From Neckera pumila (lineage: Eukaryota > Streptophyta > Bryopsida > Hypnales > Neckeraceae), in the NCBI GenBank assembly GCA_963969595.1, contig OZ018409.1, positions 41,181,282 through 41,245,281 on the forward strand: a stretch of 64,000 nt of DNA. The letters run 5' to 3'. A program made the position numbers and the translations under genes. Positions 1 through 12,480 of the stretch are shown one piece after another (positions within the stretch are counted from its first letter, which is position 1; every line of letters starts with the position of its first letter). A model generated the notes under the pieces. The model was not told where the DNA came from, ran no database searches, and saw nothing but the letters and a program-made list of their open reading frames with translations.

Positions 1-354
1 TCTTCCTCTCCAAAAAAACATTACAACTACTACTCAACTTTACTTATAAACAAACAAACAACAAATTCTGAAATTGCTTCTTCAATTGTTTCTTACCCCC
101 TTGCACTTGACCAAAAATAGGGGTACCGTGAGGGAGCCAAAATACCCCTGTGTATGGTCAAGCACAAAGGCGGGGGGGGGGGGGGGGGGGGGGGGAGGGA
201 GGGAAAAGGAGAAAAAAAATAAAAAAATAAAAAAGTCGCAGCTATTTAGAAATTTGTACTTGTAACTTATGCATGTATACCTCAAACCAAATATGAAAAA
301 ACTTTCCCGTACAATCAAATTAAAAAGGATATAAAATAATATAAAATTCAAATT
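1..354. other. Non-coding flank with long G tract
   Basis: No gene seen. The stretch is AT-rich apart from an uninterrupted run of 24 G at 172-195 followed by GA-rich sequence. A short glycine-rich reading frame across the G run is a translation of the homopolymer and not a gene. Confidence 0.7.
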
Positions 355-1821
355 AAGTGTGGATTTATCATTTGTATGAAGCTTCCCCATTGTCAATACT
401 TGAAATGCCAAAATGCAAGCCAATGGTCCAAGTTGTGAAGCGCATCTTCACTGGCAGCTCCAGATAAAAACCACCTCGACCAAATTGCAAGGTAATGGGT
501 CTCTGCCTCTTCCATAGTCTTTGTATCTTTATACTATTTGCATAAAGTATTGTGTTGCTGCTGGAATGCTTCTTTGATATATTTCTGAGTATTTTTTTGA
601 AGAGAAGTACTCCAATGCAACGAGCACGTCCTTTCACGATTTTCCATTTTATCATTAGCAAATCCTGATCCGTAAATAATACAGACCGCATTCCAATTGG
701 CCATAGCGCTATTTGCCATAAACCCCTTGAAGTTCAGATAATCTACTCCATGTTGTAACATGATAGTGTTCAAACATCTCCAAAATTGCACTTGGATCTC
801 AATATCTTTAGATTGCATGTCGCATGTTGAAATGGTCATCACCTTCTTGTACTCTGGATTGTATATGTAGCAAGCCATGGTGGTCTAGTCCTTCACATGT
901 TTTATATAGTCAAATACCATCCACGCATTCTGGAGATTCCCTCTCGATTGCATGCGGTTTACCAAGTCCACTCCACTTTCAGGTCCTTTGGTGAGCATCT
1001 TGAAAAGTATACCTTCTCTTTCCCTTGGCCAGGGAAGACGCTATCGTGAATGGATTCAAACCTTGACTTTTTCTTCATATTCATGATGTTGTGAATAACA
1101 CTTCCCCGGTTGTTGAGCGAAATGAAGATATCACATTGCTTATGTTTGGATTGCTCAAATACTGGTAGTGATCCATGACCTCTTCTAGATCCTCGCCCTT
1201 CAACATCTCCTTTTCTCCCTCTCCGTTGTGAAATAAATAGTTTGTGAAGAACTCCTTACTAGCCGAGAGAGCAATTGCGAAGTTGGTGGTCGTTGGTGTC
1301 TTGGCCACCTTCTTTGCAATGAGTCCGCAAATTTTCTCTGCACAATCTCTATACATGCCCTTTGTTACAGGGTGACCATGTTCTCCGAAGCGAATCATAG
1401 CCCTACTCATTTTTGGATTATTACCGTAGTAGTAATAAATCCTAACATTGCATGTACTAATACAAGTAGCAGAGTCTTTACATAATTTGCGTGTTAGAGT
1501 ACATTCTTTGGAAAGATTCTCTCCTACTGTAAGTGGGAGCAACATATATCTAGTCCACTCTAGTTCATTGCGTTTGGAAGCCCTCTCCAAGTAGTCATAG
1601 TTTGGATTATCACAAGCAAGATGACCGGTGCAGTATGATTTACGAAACTCGAGGTTGTTGAAGTTGTGAATGTTCGTTGTCACCAACTTGCACCACGAGT
1701 GTCCATCATAACGCCAGTCCATTCTTTCCAAGTTCTGGACCGCAGACGAAGACAAAGATGAATGACATGGAGGCAATTCAATGATGACATTCCCGTTGAA
1801 TGCTATTGGAAGATACTGCAT
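355..1821 (-). pseudogene. Decayed Mutator-like (MULE) transposase
   Basis: Remnant of a DNA-transposon transposase. Read on the minus strand, 1821-1081 is a 246-residue open part with a Cys/His-rich region (motifs GHLACDNPNYDYLERASKR and FGEHGHPVTKG), like the zinc-binding N-terminus of plant MULE transposases. After a frame break, 960-534 continues with a part resembling the MULE catalytic region: FWRCLNTIMLQHGVDYLNFK, then GFMANSAMANWNAVCIIYGS and MENRERTCSLHW. A third frame below about 535 gives MEEAETHYLAIWSRWFLSGA and LDHWLAFWHFKY. Breaks: a TAG just before the TTMACYIYN motif where the frame otherwise continues, a shift with TAG after TLCK near 536, and a TGA in FKY*QWG. The family assignment is from recognition of these motifs. 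No terminal inverted repeats were located. It is certainly inactive as read. Confidence 0.75.
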
Positions 1822-2640
1822 AAATTAATGCTTCAAATCCATTGTGGACAATTCATTTCTAGAACAATGCATAGCAAACAATCTTCTCAAATACTCCATT
1901 ATGCTGACTCTATCAATTGGACTTGGATGCAATGGTAGACGTGACAACAGAGATTGCGCAGGACTATTGGATTGGATATCAGATACCAAATTCACCAGTC
2001 TTTTCATGCAATTCAACTTGCACAAAGCTCAATTGCTTAAGAAGTGTCAAGTCCGGAGACTCTTCTTTAGATTTGGTAGACAATTCTATGATAGGATCTA
2101 ACTTCTCAACCTTCACTGCTCGAAGAATTGTAGGCTCACAAAGGACCAGAAAAACCTCACAAGGTGGACTAGGAGAAACAATATTAGTGATGTAAGGCAT
2201 ATCAACTATGGATGCATCAGACTGTTAACTCAAAATTTCAGTTGAAGTAGTTAGCATGGACAAAGAAAGCTCGTAAGCTCTATAGTTTCCTAATACAGAT
2301 ATCAATAGTGACTCTTTTCTTCCATGGACTTCACTATGGGAACTGAGTCAACTGACTGTTGTACTTCACTTGATATCGACTTCCTTTCGTCTTCAACATA
2401 GATAGAAGATTCAACAAATGTAAAGCAAACATGAAGAAGATGGCTGAGAACTCTTGCATGTCTTCCCTCATCTACCAAAAATACAAGCGGAACCTCATAA
2501 CCATCTACGCAAATGGAAGCCATCATACAAATTACACTCACAAAAAATAATGCAAATGAAAGAAATTGGTTCATTCTTTTGTGGTGATGGACTATTGATA
2601 TTTGTGAAGTATTTCAGCTACCGTGGTACCAATATTGTTG
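1822..2640. other. Non-coding; possible upstream part of the MULE remnant
   Basis: Only short reading frames on both strands, none recognisable. It lies just upstream of the transposase remnant and may hold its 5' part or an inverted repeat, but I see no clear one. Confidence 0.4.
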
Positions 2641-2644
2641 AATT

Positions 2645-5600
2645 AGGATGAAGATACTGTTGTACGCGCAATCTAGGCGTAAGTATCTTTAGCCACAATG
2701 TTGTGTTAAAATGAAATGAGTTATCGTCCCAGGGAATTTCCAGGATATATGTAGCATACTCTAGCTATCCGGCTTTTCTTTCTATCTTTCTTCTCACCAA
2801 CTTACCATTTTCCGGATACTTTCACTGTTTGGAATACAAACCCGGAATCTAACCTATCCGAAATTCGGTTTACGTCTTTTCTTCCAATCCGGTTTTCGAT
2901 ACCTCTATTTTACCTTCAGAGGGTCCACGAGTTGATCTTTTGAGGGGTAGGGACTTCACCACTCTGGTTCTCCTACAATTCTAACAAACAAAAATAAAAA
3001 CATCCAAATATTCAAGGTGTTGCAGCAAGACAAAGAGATTTGGATCCTCACAACTTCCAGATGGTGATTCCAGGCAACAGGTCACTTAGGAATACTTCAC
3101 CCTCCTTTACTACAACGACAGATCTCAGAGCCCGGAATAAATGCGGGGGTGTAATCTTTCTAGATGTTAGATGAATTCTAAGGTTGGCAGATCTTCCGAA
3201 AAGGTGGGGGCTTCCTTGGGCGAGTGCTTATCTCCGCACAAGTTGACAACCGGACTCACTTTCCCGCTACTCTGTGATCTGAACTACTCTCCTGATAATT
3301 TAAAAACAGTGTGCGCAGCTCCTAAGTCAATAATCCAACAACATTCCAATAGTATACTCTCGATCAAACCGAATTCTCCTAAATCCGGATTTCTCCTCAC
3401 CCGTCCTTTCCTTCTAACACCCAAACTACATATCAACACAATCTGGAGACACCAATAGAATCAAAATGTATACCCAAGGGCTAGATTTTGAAAAGGGAAT
3501 GAAATACAATTAAATATCAACTAGGAGGGAATGAGGGACAACTAACTTGCCCACCCTTAAAAACTCAAAACAAAATCAAAGTCAACACCCTAAAAGTGAA
3601 AAAGGGCTTTCCACAAACCGGGGCAACCGCATACACCAAGAAAATCCTGAATAAACCGGAAAGTCCTTATCCCTAAGTTTCCGGAAATTGGGCCCACACT
3701 CGGAATCCGGTTCCGGAACTAAACTATCTAAATTCTAATCCACCTTTTACAAGTAGTTCCCTTCTAACTACTTGTCCATCCGGGATTTCTTTGAACTTCC
3801 GGCTTCCTGTTTAGTTGCCGGCTTACCGGAACTTTTTGCTGGCGTCATCTTGGCGGCTCAAAGTGGATTCTGACGGGTCGCAGGAGACGTCTCCTCCTCC
3901 CCCGTATCCTCCTCAAATTCTGATCTTGACTCAAATTCACCGGATTCGGAGTCTTCAATCTATTGTTTCACCGGCTTCTTAGCTTCCGGTTTCCGCTTCT
4001 CAGACTTCCGAAGTTTCAATTGCTTCTCTGGCTCCACAATTTCAAGTTCTTCATCCGGATTCGTGACCTCGCCTTCCAATATTTTCGTCCTCTTCTTCAC
4101 CCGGGTTTCCAGCCTGATTTCTCGTCTCACTTTGGAGCCGGATCTCCTAAGTCAATCAATTTTCCACCCCGTGCTGGCGACGCTTGCCACTTGTGAGAAA
4201 ATCCCTCCAGATGTTCTCTCGCTGAATTTACCGTCCCCAAACCTTCTAACAAATCTCTCCGGATTGGCAACCTCTGCCTAGCCTTTCCGGTTTCTCTCGG
4301 AAACTGTGAGGAAGGGACAAAAGTGCTTACCGTGCCCCACTTCTGGAACTGACTCGAGGAAGGTACTTTAGGTATTTTAAACAGAGACTTCAGACCTGGA
4401 TCCTCTTGTGCCCTGGAAGTTCCTGCTCCGTATTTGCCTGGGGATTCCATGAAGATATCTAGAAGTGGCCCAAAATCCTCCTTGGCCACATCGAGGTGAT
4501 CCAGCAGCTGCCGCATCTCATCCAAAATGATCTTCAACTTAGCCTCGTAATCGACCAGGACTTGTAGCACTCTTGATCCGGTAACAATGCCGTCATTATC
4601 AAGTTTCTTTGTGTAAAGTGTGGACTAGATAATTTGATGTTCTGGTTCTTCTACCAACACCCTCAAATCCCTAACTAACTTCAGGGCATTCGTCTCTTTT
4701 TTCCGGGCTAAGAGCAACTGACCCTCCGTCCAGTGGAACTTGTTCTTGTAGTGATCCCGTTCCGCCTTAAGCAGTTCGATCTGTTTGTCCTTCTCTTGGA
4801 GTAATGCCGGATCCGGTCTCTTCCGAAGCTCGTTGAAGATCTGGTCTGTCTCTACATTCAACTCCTTGGCAATGCCCGTGATCACCTCTGCTATGTCAGT
4901 ATGCAGTTTCCGACACTGCACCATCCATCGGGTTCCGGCTTCATAGAAGTCGAGTTCACCGGAAATTTCCGGTAGTGGCTGGGGTAGGTACGGATTTGGT
5001 TCTGCCACGTCCATACTCGTTCTTCGTGCGTCCGGATTGGTGGTCTTCTGCCTCTTCTTTCTCTCCAGTGGCTTCGGTTCTGGATCTTCCTCTTCTTCTT
5101 CTTCCTCTCGTGGCATTTTTTCCTTTGACTTCAACTCTTCCGTGAATCCGTATTTCAAGATCTGCATCTCGGTCTCATAGGCTACTTGTTCTTGCAGGGT
5201 CATAAAATCAAAATGGTAGTACATATGGAACAAGTAGGTGCTGAGCAAACTCTGCTTGGCCTTCTCGATACTTCCCGCCATCTTCTTAACCTTCTGGTGG
5301 CTTATGGTCACCCAGTTCATGACCCGACCCTCTGAAAATCGTATTTGCCACCGTAACTGTAATCCTTGTCAGCTTTTTCGAATACACGACAGGAATCAGA
5401 AAATCTAACAACCGCCTGTGGCGCTTGTCTATGCAGTCACTAATGGCGAAACCTTCCTTGTGGTGCGGCGGTTTTTTAAACTTCCTGTCGTAATACTTGT
5501 CCGTCCGGGTCGCATTTCTGGATCCGGTCTATTTGAACCTGTAAGTCTCCGCCCACATCTTTTCCGTCCAAGAGGCCCATCAACCCCTTGCCGTCGTTTC

Positions 5601-6275
5601 AAACTGATTTGGCGTTCCTATAATCAGTTCACAAAGAAAATCCTCACTTCTAACTATCCAGGGGTGCCGGATCAACCCGATACACCCTATGTTGAAGAGA
5701 TCTTCTTCTAAATCTAAGCGTTTAGTGGAGTCCGCCGGAACGACGGGGTATAGGAGCTTGACAGTGGAAACAATCTTCTGGCCCTGCACCGACGTGCCTT
5801 CCGCAATTTGGAACTACAATCCGGTGCAATCGGCACCCTCCTTTCCTTCTCTCCCTATCCAATCTAACTCACCATTCTTTTACTCTTCTAAAAACGAGCT
5901 CCAAAAACCTGCAAGCACACAGCTCCTTGAGCGGAAGAAAAAGGGAGAAAATGGAAGACCCATGCGCTTAGGTACCCGACCAACAACCGACATCCGTTGG
6001 TCCGGTCACTTAAAGCGCCGCCATTGCAAACGGATCCCTAGATTTCGTAGGTCGGATCTCTAGTTCGTAGGTTGCCTGAATCCAGATCCCATTCCGGTTT
6101 ATGGATTCCGGCCAAAGTGCGTCTCTTACCTATTCTACAAATATTAGCGAGCCGGAACTTTCTGACTACCTAGTTTCTACTAGATGTTCCGGTTTCCTGC
6201 TTTACTACTACAAAATTTTGAGAATGTTTACGGAATTGATCCTAAACTAACCCGGATTTCTAAGTATTGATATCA
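2645..6275 (-). mobile_element. CCGGA-rich repeat element, copy 1 (inverted)
   Basis: A block unusually rich in TCCGG/CCGGA words inside AT-rich surroundings. It is homologous, on the opposite strand, to the block at 8440-13315. Matching parts: a 5' leader with a GTCGGnTGnnGGGTACnTAAG word; the coding region; a 3' tail with TAAAATAGnGGTA then GAAAACC, then CCGGATAGC; and a terminal stretch with GATACTTACnC followed by TGCGnGTACnACA near 2650-2690. The shared ends mark both blocks as copies of one dispersed repeat. No reverse transcriptase, integrase or transposase is visible, and no long terminal repeats, so the class is unknown. A non-autonomous retroelement or a gag-only element are both possible. 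Confidence 0.7.
4127..5789 (-). pseudogene. Broken coding region of the CCGGA-rich element, copy 1
   Basis: Read on the minus strand. 5789-5580 gives an N-terminal part (DLEEDLFNIGCIGLIRHPW). A part near 5400-5330 reads RITVTVANTIF. After a frameshift, 5320-4625 runs 231 residues through WVTISHQKVKKMAG, SLLSTYLFHMYYHF, a long EEEEEEED acidic run, and a heptad-like helical segment ending LVRDLRVLVEEPEHQ. One in-frame TAG at 4625-4627 separates this from 4570-4127 (YEAKLKIILDEMRQLLDHL). The same order of motifs is found in the plus-strand copy at 8787-10509, which is the main evidence that this is one real protein family. I do not recognise the family. The helical, charged, coiled-coil character would suit a capsid-like or plant transposon-associated protein, but that is inference. 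Confidence 0.65.
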
Positions 6276-7365
6276 CATGCGCCCACAGATACTATAATGG
6301 AAGTTGGTGGATTAATATTAAGTGTAAATTAAGAGCGCAGATATTAGTCTACCGACCAAGTATTCTATTAGCATTGCCATTTAGGAAAACATAAAGTGAA
6401 TTAGTCGGCTGAGTCAATCACATTCTACGTTCTTGCATTTAAAATACTGGCGCACTTAACACTATTACCATAGATTCCTAAATTTGATTAAGGCACCTTA
6501 GAAATGGTTAGTGTTAGAGTGCTATTCAAAGTAGTTGTTTCTACATCATTATTATTAACAGCGCATTTAAGAAGTTGTCAACTGTCACGGTTGTCAATTT
6601 GAAATGGCGCCATCATTGACCAATCTACTTCATAATGTTGCATTGTAGGCTAAGTGTTCAGGCTATCGTAGTGCATATAAGTGCTCTCCACTTCTTCAAA
6701 GCGAAGTCTTTCTTGTTGCCCTCATAGTCAAATACATTTTGTTCCTTACAAGTGTAGTTTGGATGTGTATGCTTTTTCTTCATGTTTATAGAGGACTGTA
6801 GCTCTCCATTTGTTGTTTTGAAGCAATCCAATAAGCATAGGAAGCATATCTCCCTTTACTTCTCTTCTAGGAAAGTACTTATGAGATTTAGAATGACTCA
6901 AAGAAAGAAATTTGTATTGAAGACAAAACAGTCAACACCCAAGAACTTGAAGAAAGCTCTTTGCTTCCAAGGAGGAAGTAGTGGCGCACCGGAGGATGAT
7001 GGGTTGAAGAACTTAGAATTAATTCGGAAAATATTTGAGGACACTACTATCGTACAAAACCTAGATGTGAGCATGATTTTCTCTCTTTTTTGTACTTTAG
7101 AACATTTTGATTCCTCAAATAAGTGGACACCCCTGTCGTTTAAGCATTCCATGGCATATTCTTCTGCAAATGTTTCTTAAACTCCAAATATTTCTTCGCA
7201 AGCACTAAAACTCAAGAATGCACTGTACAGAAATTATAGTAAAATTTTTTTTTATTCATTTCAGCATTGGGCACTGCTGAGGTTCAAGTTCAAAACAACA
7301 AACACATGACAATGCAGCCAACGACATTACAAAATGCATGTTGCAGATGAGTTGAATTACATAAT
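6276..7365. other. Spacer without recognisable gene
   Basis: AT-rich sequence between the first repeat element and the kinase fragment. A 132-codon open frame on the plus strand at 6782-7180 has no recognisable motif, so I do not call it a gene. Confidence 0.5.
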
Positions 7366-8310
7366 TCAATCCATTGTAGGCCGCTTTTCAGGCACAGTAT
7401 TGATGCAGGCAGCAACAATTTGCAAAACAGATTCCAGTTGCTCTATTGGAGCTCCATCGACGATCTTAGGGTTAAAGATTTTGAACTGCATATTTTCCTT
7501 GATGTACAGCATAACTTGTATTTCTACAGATAAACGGTGATGAAACAATTGGTACCAGTATACCATCCTACCATCTTACTTTCATGATTAAAAAGCAAAC
7601 TACGAAATAAAGGAGAAACTTCCTAGGCCAGTGGACTTTGGGTAGTCCGCTATCTACAGAACATACCCATTGAACTCGATTTGGCATCAGTAGTCAATTT
7701 TCATTTTAAAAAATCATAGTCAAAATTAGAATTCATCTATTATTATTCCTATCTCAGAATGAATTGTCACGTTTTCAAAGATTTTGTGTTTTTTTAAATA
7801 ATCAATCCATAATTTCAATCTTTATTTTCTTCTGAAATGCGAGAAGTTGAGTAAAAGGAATCATAACTTTCACTCAATGATGCTATTGACATGCTGAGAT
7901 TTGTACTTAGCGGGTGGCATGAGCTTGTGGTAAACCCTTACCCAATTAACAAAATTTAGGCCTTCAGCAATAAGAGAAGGATCACTATGGTGCTTGCCAC
8001 TTAAAAGCTCCAACAAGACAATGCCGTAGCTATACACGTCACCCTTCTCCGTGTCCAGTATGCATGTATTCTGTCAGAGTCACAAACTAGTTCAGTGTTG
8101 AAATAATTGACTTCTAGAAAAGGGAAAATGACACGTCATAGTTGTTTCCTAGATCAAACTTTTGTTCATTTTAAGTGCCAACTTTTAGAGGGAAAACAAT
8201 CATAGTCCATTCTCTCGTGCTCAATAGAAGTGATTTAGCAACAATGACTTAAGCAGCATTACTTGGTGCAAGGTAGGCAAAGATACCAGAAACTACAGTA
8301 GTCACATGTG
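7366..8310 (-). pseudogene. Receptor-like kinase fragment (C-terminal half of kinase domain)
   Basis: Three separated pieces in correct order on the minus strand. About 8310-8250 gives TTVVSGIFAYLAPS, the activation segment (normally GTFGYLAPE) with the APE glutamate lost, then a stop. 8073-7900 gives [20 protein letters not shown] followed by [11 protein letters not shown], kinase subdomain IX of plant receptor-like kinases. About 7520-7366 gives PIEQLESVLQIVAACINTVP followed by EKRPTMD, the subdomain XI arginine region, then a stop. The N-terminal lobe, receptor part and membrane segment are absent; the next sequence upstream in gene sense is the CCGGA-rich element starting near 8440, which may have cut the gene. 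The pieces match the leucine-rich-repeat receptor kinase type best. The lost APE and internal stops make it a pseudogene. Confidence 0.72.
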
Positions 8311-8786
8311 TGAGAATACAGAAACTCCAATAGATAGAAAATAGGATAAAACTGGGTTAGAATAGTCTAATTTTTTTGAATTTGTTATTAGTATCTAAGA
8401 ATCATGGTCAGCTACAAAGCAATTAGAAATAGTTGATACCTGGAGTGCTAGAACTCCTAAACCCGATAAATATTCCGGTGACAGACAAAAGCCATAGGAC
8501 GGAAGACGGATCCGGAAAAGCCTATGACCGATAGCCATCCGGCCTAGAGACCCTAGGGCACCGTTACGAGAACGGTCTCATACCCGTTCCCCTAGGGAAC
8601 TGTTAGCCGATCGTCGGGTACTTAAGGTCTCCGCTCCCATACTTTTTCTCTCTTTCTTCTTGTACTTGTGGCGTGCGCTTAGAGAGTGAAAGAATAGTGA
8701 GTTAGGACCGTGCTAGGGAGAGATCAGTGAGGTTGGTGCCGATCGCATCGGATTAGCGAGTCGGTAAGCTATGGCGGGGTCGGGCC

Positions 8787-10509
8787 GGATGATGTCTTTG
8801 CAATTCCTAAGGATCCAAAAGTCCGGAAGCGCCTGGAGGAGGACTTAGAAATGATAGGATGGGCCGAGTTGTTATGGCTCCCCTGGAGTTTGAAGAATGA
8901 TGAGATCATTGCGGAAGTTGTAGTGGGGTTTTTGAATCAGTATCAGTTGACTGTGAGAGGCCAATCCAAGCTGTAGACGGAGGACATATGGACAGAGATA
9001 TATTTGTTCCGGAAAGCCGGATTCGGTTTAACTCCTCGTAATGATAGAACCGGACAGACTAAGTTCCGAGGTGCGGCGCACAATAAGGAGGGATACAGTA
9101 TTTATGACTCTATCGAAGATAGGCATAGCCGGATTCTAGAGTTTCTAATTCCGATTCTGTATCTGGAGAAGCCAACCCGAGTTACAGCCACTGTTGCCAA
9201 CACCATATTCGAAACAATGGAAGGAAGACCGGTGAACTAGGGTAGACTTATCACGGACATAGTCTCCAAGTTAATTGCGTGTACAACTTTCAGAAAAGCC
9301 ATCCCGCTCAGTCCATATCTTTTTCACCTCTATCATCAGCAGGGATTTTTGAACAAACCAAAGCTGCATGCATACATCCATGGAGAGGAGGTCATAAACT
9401 ACGGGTTTACGGAAGAAGTCCGACCGGATCAACCCGTCCAAGGAAAATCCGAAGAGGAGGAATCGGAGCAGCAAACCTTGACGATCAGGCGGATCAGGAG
9501 ACGGAAGTCCACGAATCAGGCTGCGCAAGGCAAGCAGATGAATACGGATGACGAATAGCAATCGGAATATCTGGAAAATGAGTACATGAAGGAGTTCTAA
9601 GGGCGCGGACATAAGTGGGCCAACAAATGTCGGTTGATCCACAATGAGATGGCGGAATACAATAGCGGAACCATGACACTTTTGGAAGTGAATTGCCCAG
9701 AGCAAATAGTTGACGCGATCCGGCAAAGGACGGATTCGGGGACACTAAAGTTGCAGAAGCTCTAGATCCAAAATTTGCAACAGGACAAAACGGATCTCAA
9801 ATCCTGGGTAGCCCGGCTAGAGAACAAGCTAGAAGTGGTGAGGACAAAAGAGGCAGATGCTTCCAACTTTGTCCGGAATCTGTCGGCTTTGGTGGCAGCT
9901 CCGGCAGAGCAAGTGTTACTTGATCTGGACAGGAAGATGATTTTTGAGGGTTTCTCGGAGGTCGCGGATGCCCAGAATTACTTGCAGAATCCGATCAAAG
10001 AAGTAGTACCAGAGGAGAATCCGGTAAAGGGACATGATATGTTGATCGATGACAGCAATATGCCCCTGATGTTCGGAAAAGAGGAAATCGGAACGTCTGT
10101 TCCGACCAAGACGGAAACAGCTATTGTGACAGTGCCGAAAGCTTCAACACCGGAAAATGTAAGAGACTTGATTCTAGGAACAAGGCTCTCCTTTCTCCCA
10201 GGTGAGCCGGCCCGACCAACTGGAGCTGCACTCTTTGCTACACCACAGTCTGTGGTTTGTCGTAGCTTGGCCAGACCTTTGGGGGCCATCAAGAATCCGA
10301 CTTAGAGCTATCCAGAGAAATTCACTTACATGCAGCAGGTTTTTCCGCCCAAGGGCGATAAGTTTCCATTGGAGATTTCAAATGACGAAGAGGAAGAATG
10401 TGAAACTGGAAGGGAGTCGGAGAACGAGGCCACTCCACCTCAAGGGCACATGATCATCACCCGGGTGCAAACCAAAAACACGCCGGTGAAGTCATCACCA
10501 ACTAGGTAG
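8787..10509 (+). pseudogene. Coding frame of the CCGGA-rich element, copy 2, with amber stops
   Basis: One frame runs about 1.72 kb without any indel, broken only by stops: TAG at 8974, 9238, 9556, 9763 and 10303, and TAA at 9598; it ends at TAG 10507. Order of motifs: KRLEEDLEMIGWAELLWLPW, ILEFLIPILYLEKPT, VTATVANTIFETMEG, PYLFHLYHQQGFLNKPK, YGFTEEV, an acidic EEEESEQQ patch, a coiled-coil-like stretch (WVARLENKLEVVRTKEADA) ending LSALVAAPAEQ, and a charged tail (NDEEEECETGRESENEA). All have counterparts in the minus-strand copy. The minus copy has Trp (NWVTI) where this copy has the stop at 9238, so that stop is a TGG to TAG change. The function is not recognised. Confidence 0.65.
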
Positions 10510-10599
10510 GGAGTAGCGTGAAGAAATCAAGGAGGAAGTAGTTAGTTTGGTAGGTTTATTGTGTTTGATTTTTGAATTCAGTCTGCCTCGGGTTTTCCA

Positions 10600-12480
10600 A
10601 AGGTGGGACCTAGTTCCGAATTTTTAGGAGGCCGCCGACCTAGATTTTTGGTTATCTCGGATGTTAGTTTGATTGGCCACCCTGATTTCCGGCATTATAA
10701 GAAACCCATTTTTTTTTTATGTTTGCCCAAAAATATGCAATGTCCAAGGCCTAACATACTATGTCCGCTGAGACATCAAGACATTAAAGAAGAGGATTGT
10801 AGTTTAGGGTTAATTTCCAAGGATGTTCCAAAGGATTGTGGAAAATTTGAATGGAACCAGTTGGGTTACCAAGGACATCCAGATTTTTAATGACATTTTC
10901 AAGGACTCACTGATGCCCGACAAGGCATCCGCAAAAACATGGATTACCACTTCAGCTTTGGGCAAAAACTTTCAAGGAGGGTAATTTTCTGAAAATTATT
11001 TTTTTCTTGAATAAAAGTCTAACTAAGGTTAAAAGAAAGAAATTGGACAGCCTTCGGGCAGCTTTTGGAGAAAATAAGATGATGTGGCATATGACTTGGC
11101 ATGCCACATGTAAATTAGTTGATGTGGCATAAAATTATGCTGATGTAGCATGCCAGGTCAGCATATTGAGGTTGTCTCTTTGCGTTTTCTACACTTATTT
11201 TAGAGATGTCTTAGTAGACTTAGAGATGTCACTAGAGACATCTTCTACAACGTTGAGATGTTTTCTTGGACATTTTTGTAGACTTCTAGATGTTTTAAGA
11301 AACATAGTCACAATTGGTATAATGTCTATGGAGATGTCAGTAGAGCGGCCTTTGAGACATGCAAAAAAACATCATGTTGGACGTCTGCGTGCTTCTCTAC
11401 CAAAATTTAAATCCAGAATTCCTAATGTCCTATATAGTTTGTCTTCCCCTCTACCACTCCACTTGTATAAAGAGCCCGTATTCTCCCCTTTATAAATTCA
11501 CATCAAGTGGCTTTTGAAGCCATGTGACATAATTGCCAATTATGATGTATTTTGTATGGCATATTATATATGGTATATGATGTATGATGTATAATGTATG
11601 GTATATTATATATGATGTACAATGTATGGTGTATTGTATATGATATGTTATATTGGACATTATGATATGCATGTAGACGTCAAATGAAACATGTGAGATT
11701 GTCCGTATAAACATTATGCCAAATAGTTCATTCCATGATATGAATGTTTAATGTGACATCATTTTATTCTCTTAAATCATACCAAACATTGCCAGGGGTA
11801 TTCATGATGAAAAATAGATGTTTATATTGATATCACAAGAAATTTGGACGTCTAAGGTGATGTTCCAAAAAACGTCTATGAAAACGTCTGGACATCTGAA
11901 TTGATGTCTTAGAAAACGTGCAGATGTCTATGTTGATGTCTTCAAAGATAGTAAAAAAATTCTTAGACAACAAAAAAATATGTTGACGTGGCATGCCACA
12001 TCATCTTTACTAGATGCCACATCACTTTCCCGCCGCCACATCACGTGCCACCTCATGGCCAAAATGGATGAAAAATTTCCTACGTGGCTGCCTGTGTCCG
12101 CATGGTGCTTAGGTGGCAGCCACATGGCGGCCTTTGAGGACCCCGTTGACCCATATTCTTTAGACGTTCGGTTCCCTAGCATGTTGAAGTCCGACGTCAA
12201 ATCTGATGTCAAACCGAAGTCTTGAGCAACCAGATTTTTTGGACATCCACATAGACATTTCAAGACACCAGTCACAACATCAGCACGCAGAATCCAGGGA
12301 TAAAAAAAAACACGGGTTTTTTATTACGGGTGTGCTTTTTCTGCTTTTTTTGCTTTGTTGTTGGGTTTTTAAGGGAGGGCAAGCTTGTTGCCCTCTCATT
12401 CCATTCCAGCCCATTAGAGTACATTATTGCTTATGTTCTTTTGCTTTCTTTAATCTGAGATCACTTGTAGATATTTCTGG
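10600..12480. mobile_element. Nested inverted-repeat element with GATGTC/GACATC words
   Basis: Interrupts the tail of CCGGA copy 2 and has different base use. Its flanks carry inverted motifs: GATGTGGCAT, TGGCATGCCACAT and TGATGTGGCAT at about 11081-11130, against GACGTGGCATGCCACATCAT and GATGCCACATCAC at about 11983-12027. GGACAGCCTTCGGGCAGC at about 11045 faces GCTGCCTGTGTCC near 12090. Between them AGATGTC, GACATC and ACGTCT words recur many times. Subterminal repeats in opposite orientation fit a class II DNA transposon of Mutator or CACTA type without a recognisable transposase. Exact ends are not resolved. Confidence 0.5.
11540..11665. repeat. TATGATGTA-type short tandem repeat
   Basis: Imperfect alternation of TATGATGTA, TGTATGGTA and TATTATATATG words over about 125 bases inside the nested element. 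Low-complexity repeat; it makes a spurious Tyr/Ile/His-rich frame on the minus strand. Confidence 0.75.

Noticed and set aside
82..423. 113-residue open frame with a proline run on the minus strand
   Set aside because: The proline run is the translation of the G tract, and the rest overlaps the non-coding flank and the transposase remnant. No family features.
6782..7180. 132-residue plus-strand frame
   Set aside because: No recognisable motif and no codon bias; it overlaps an equally long antisense frame. Not supported as a gene.
11490..11714. 74-residue Tyr/Ile/His-rich frame
   Set aside because: Encoded by a TATGATGTA-type short tandem repeat.
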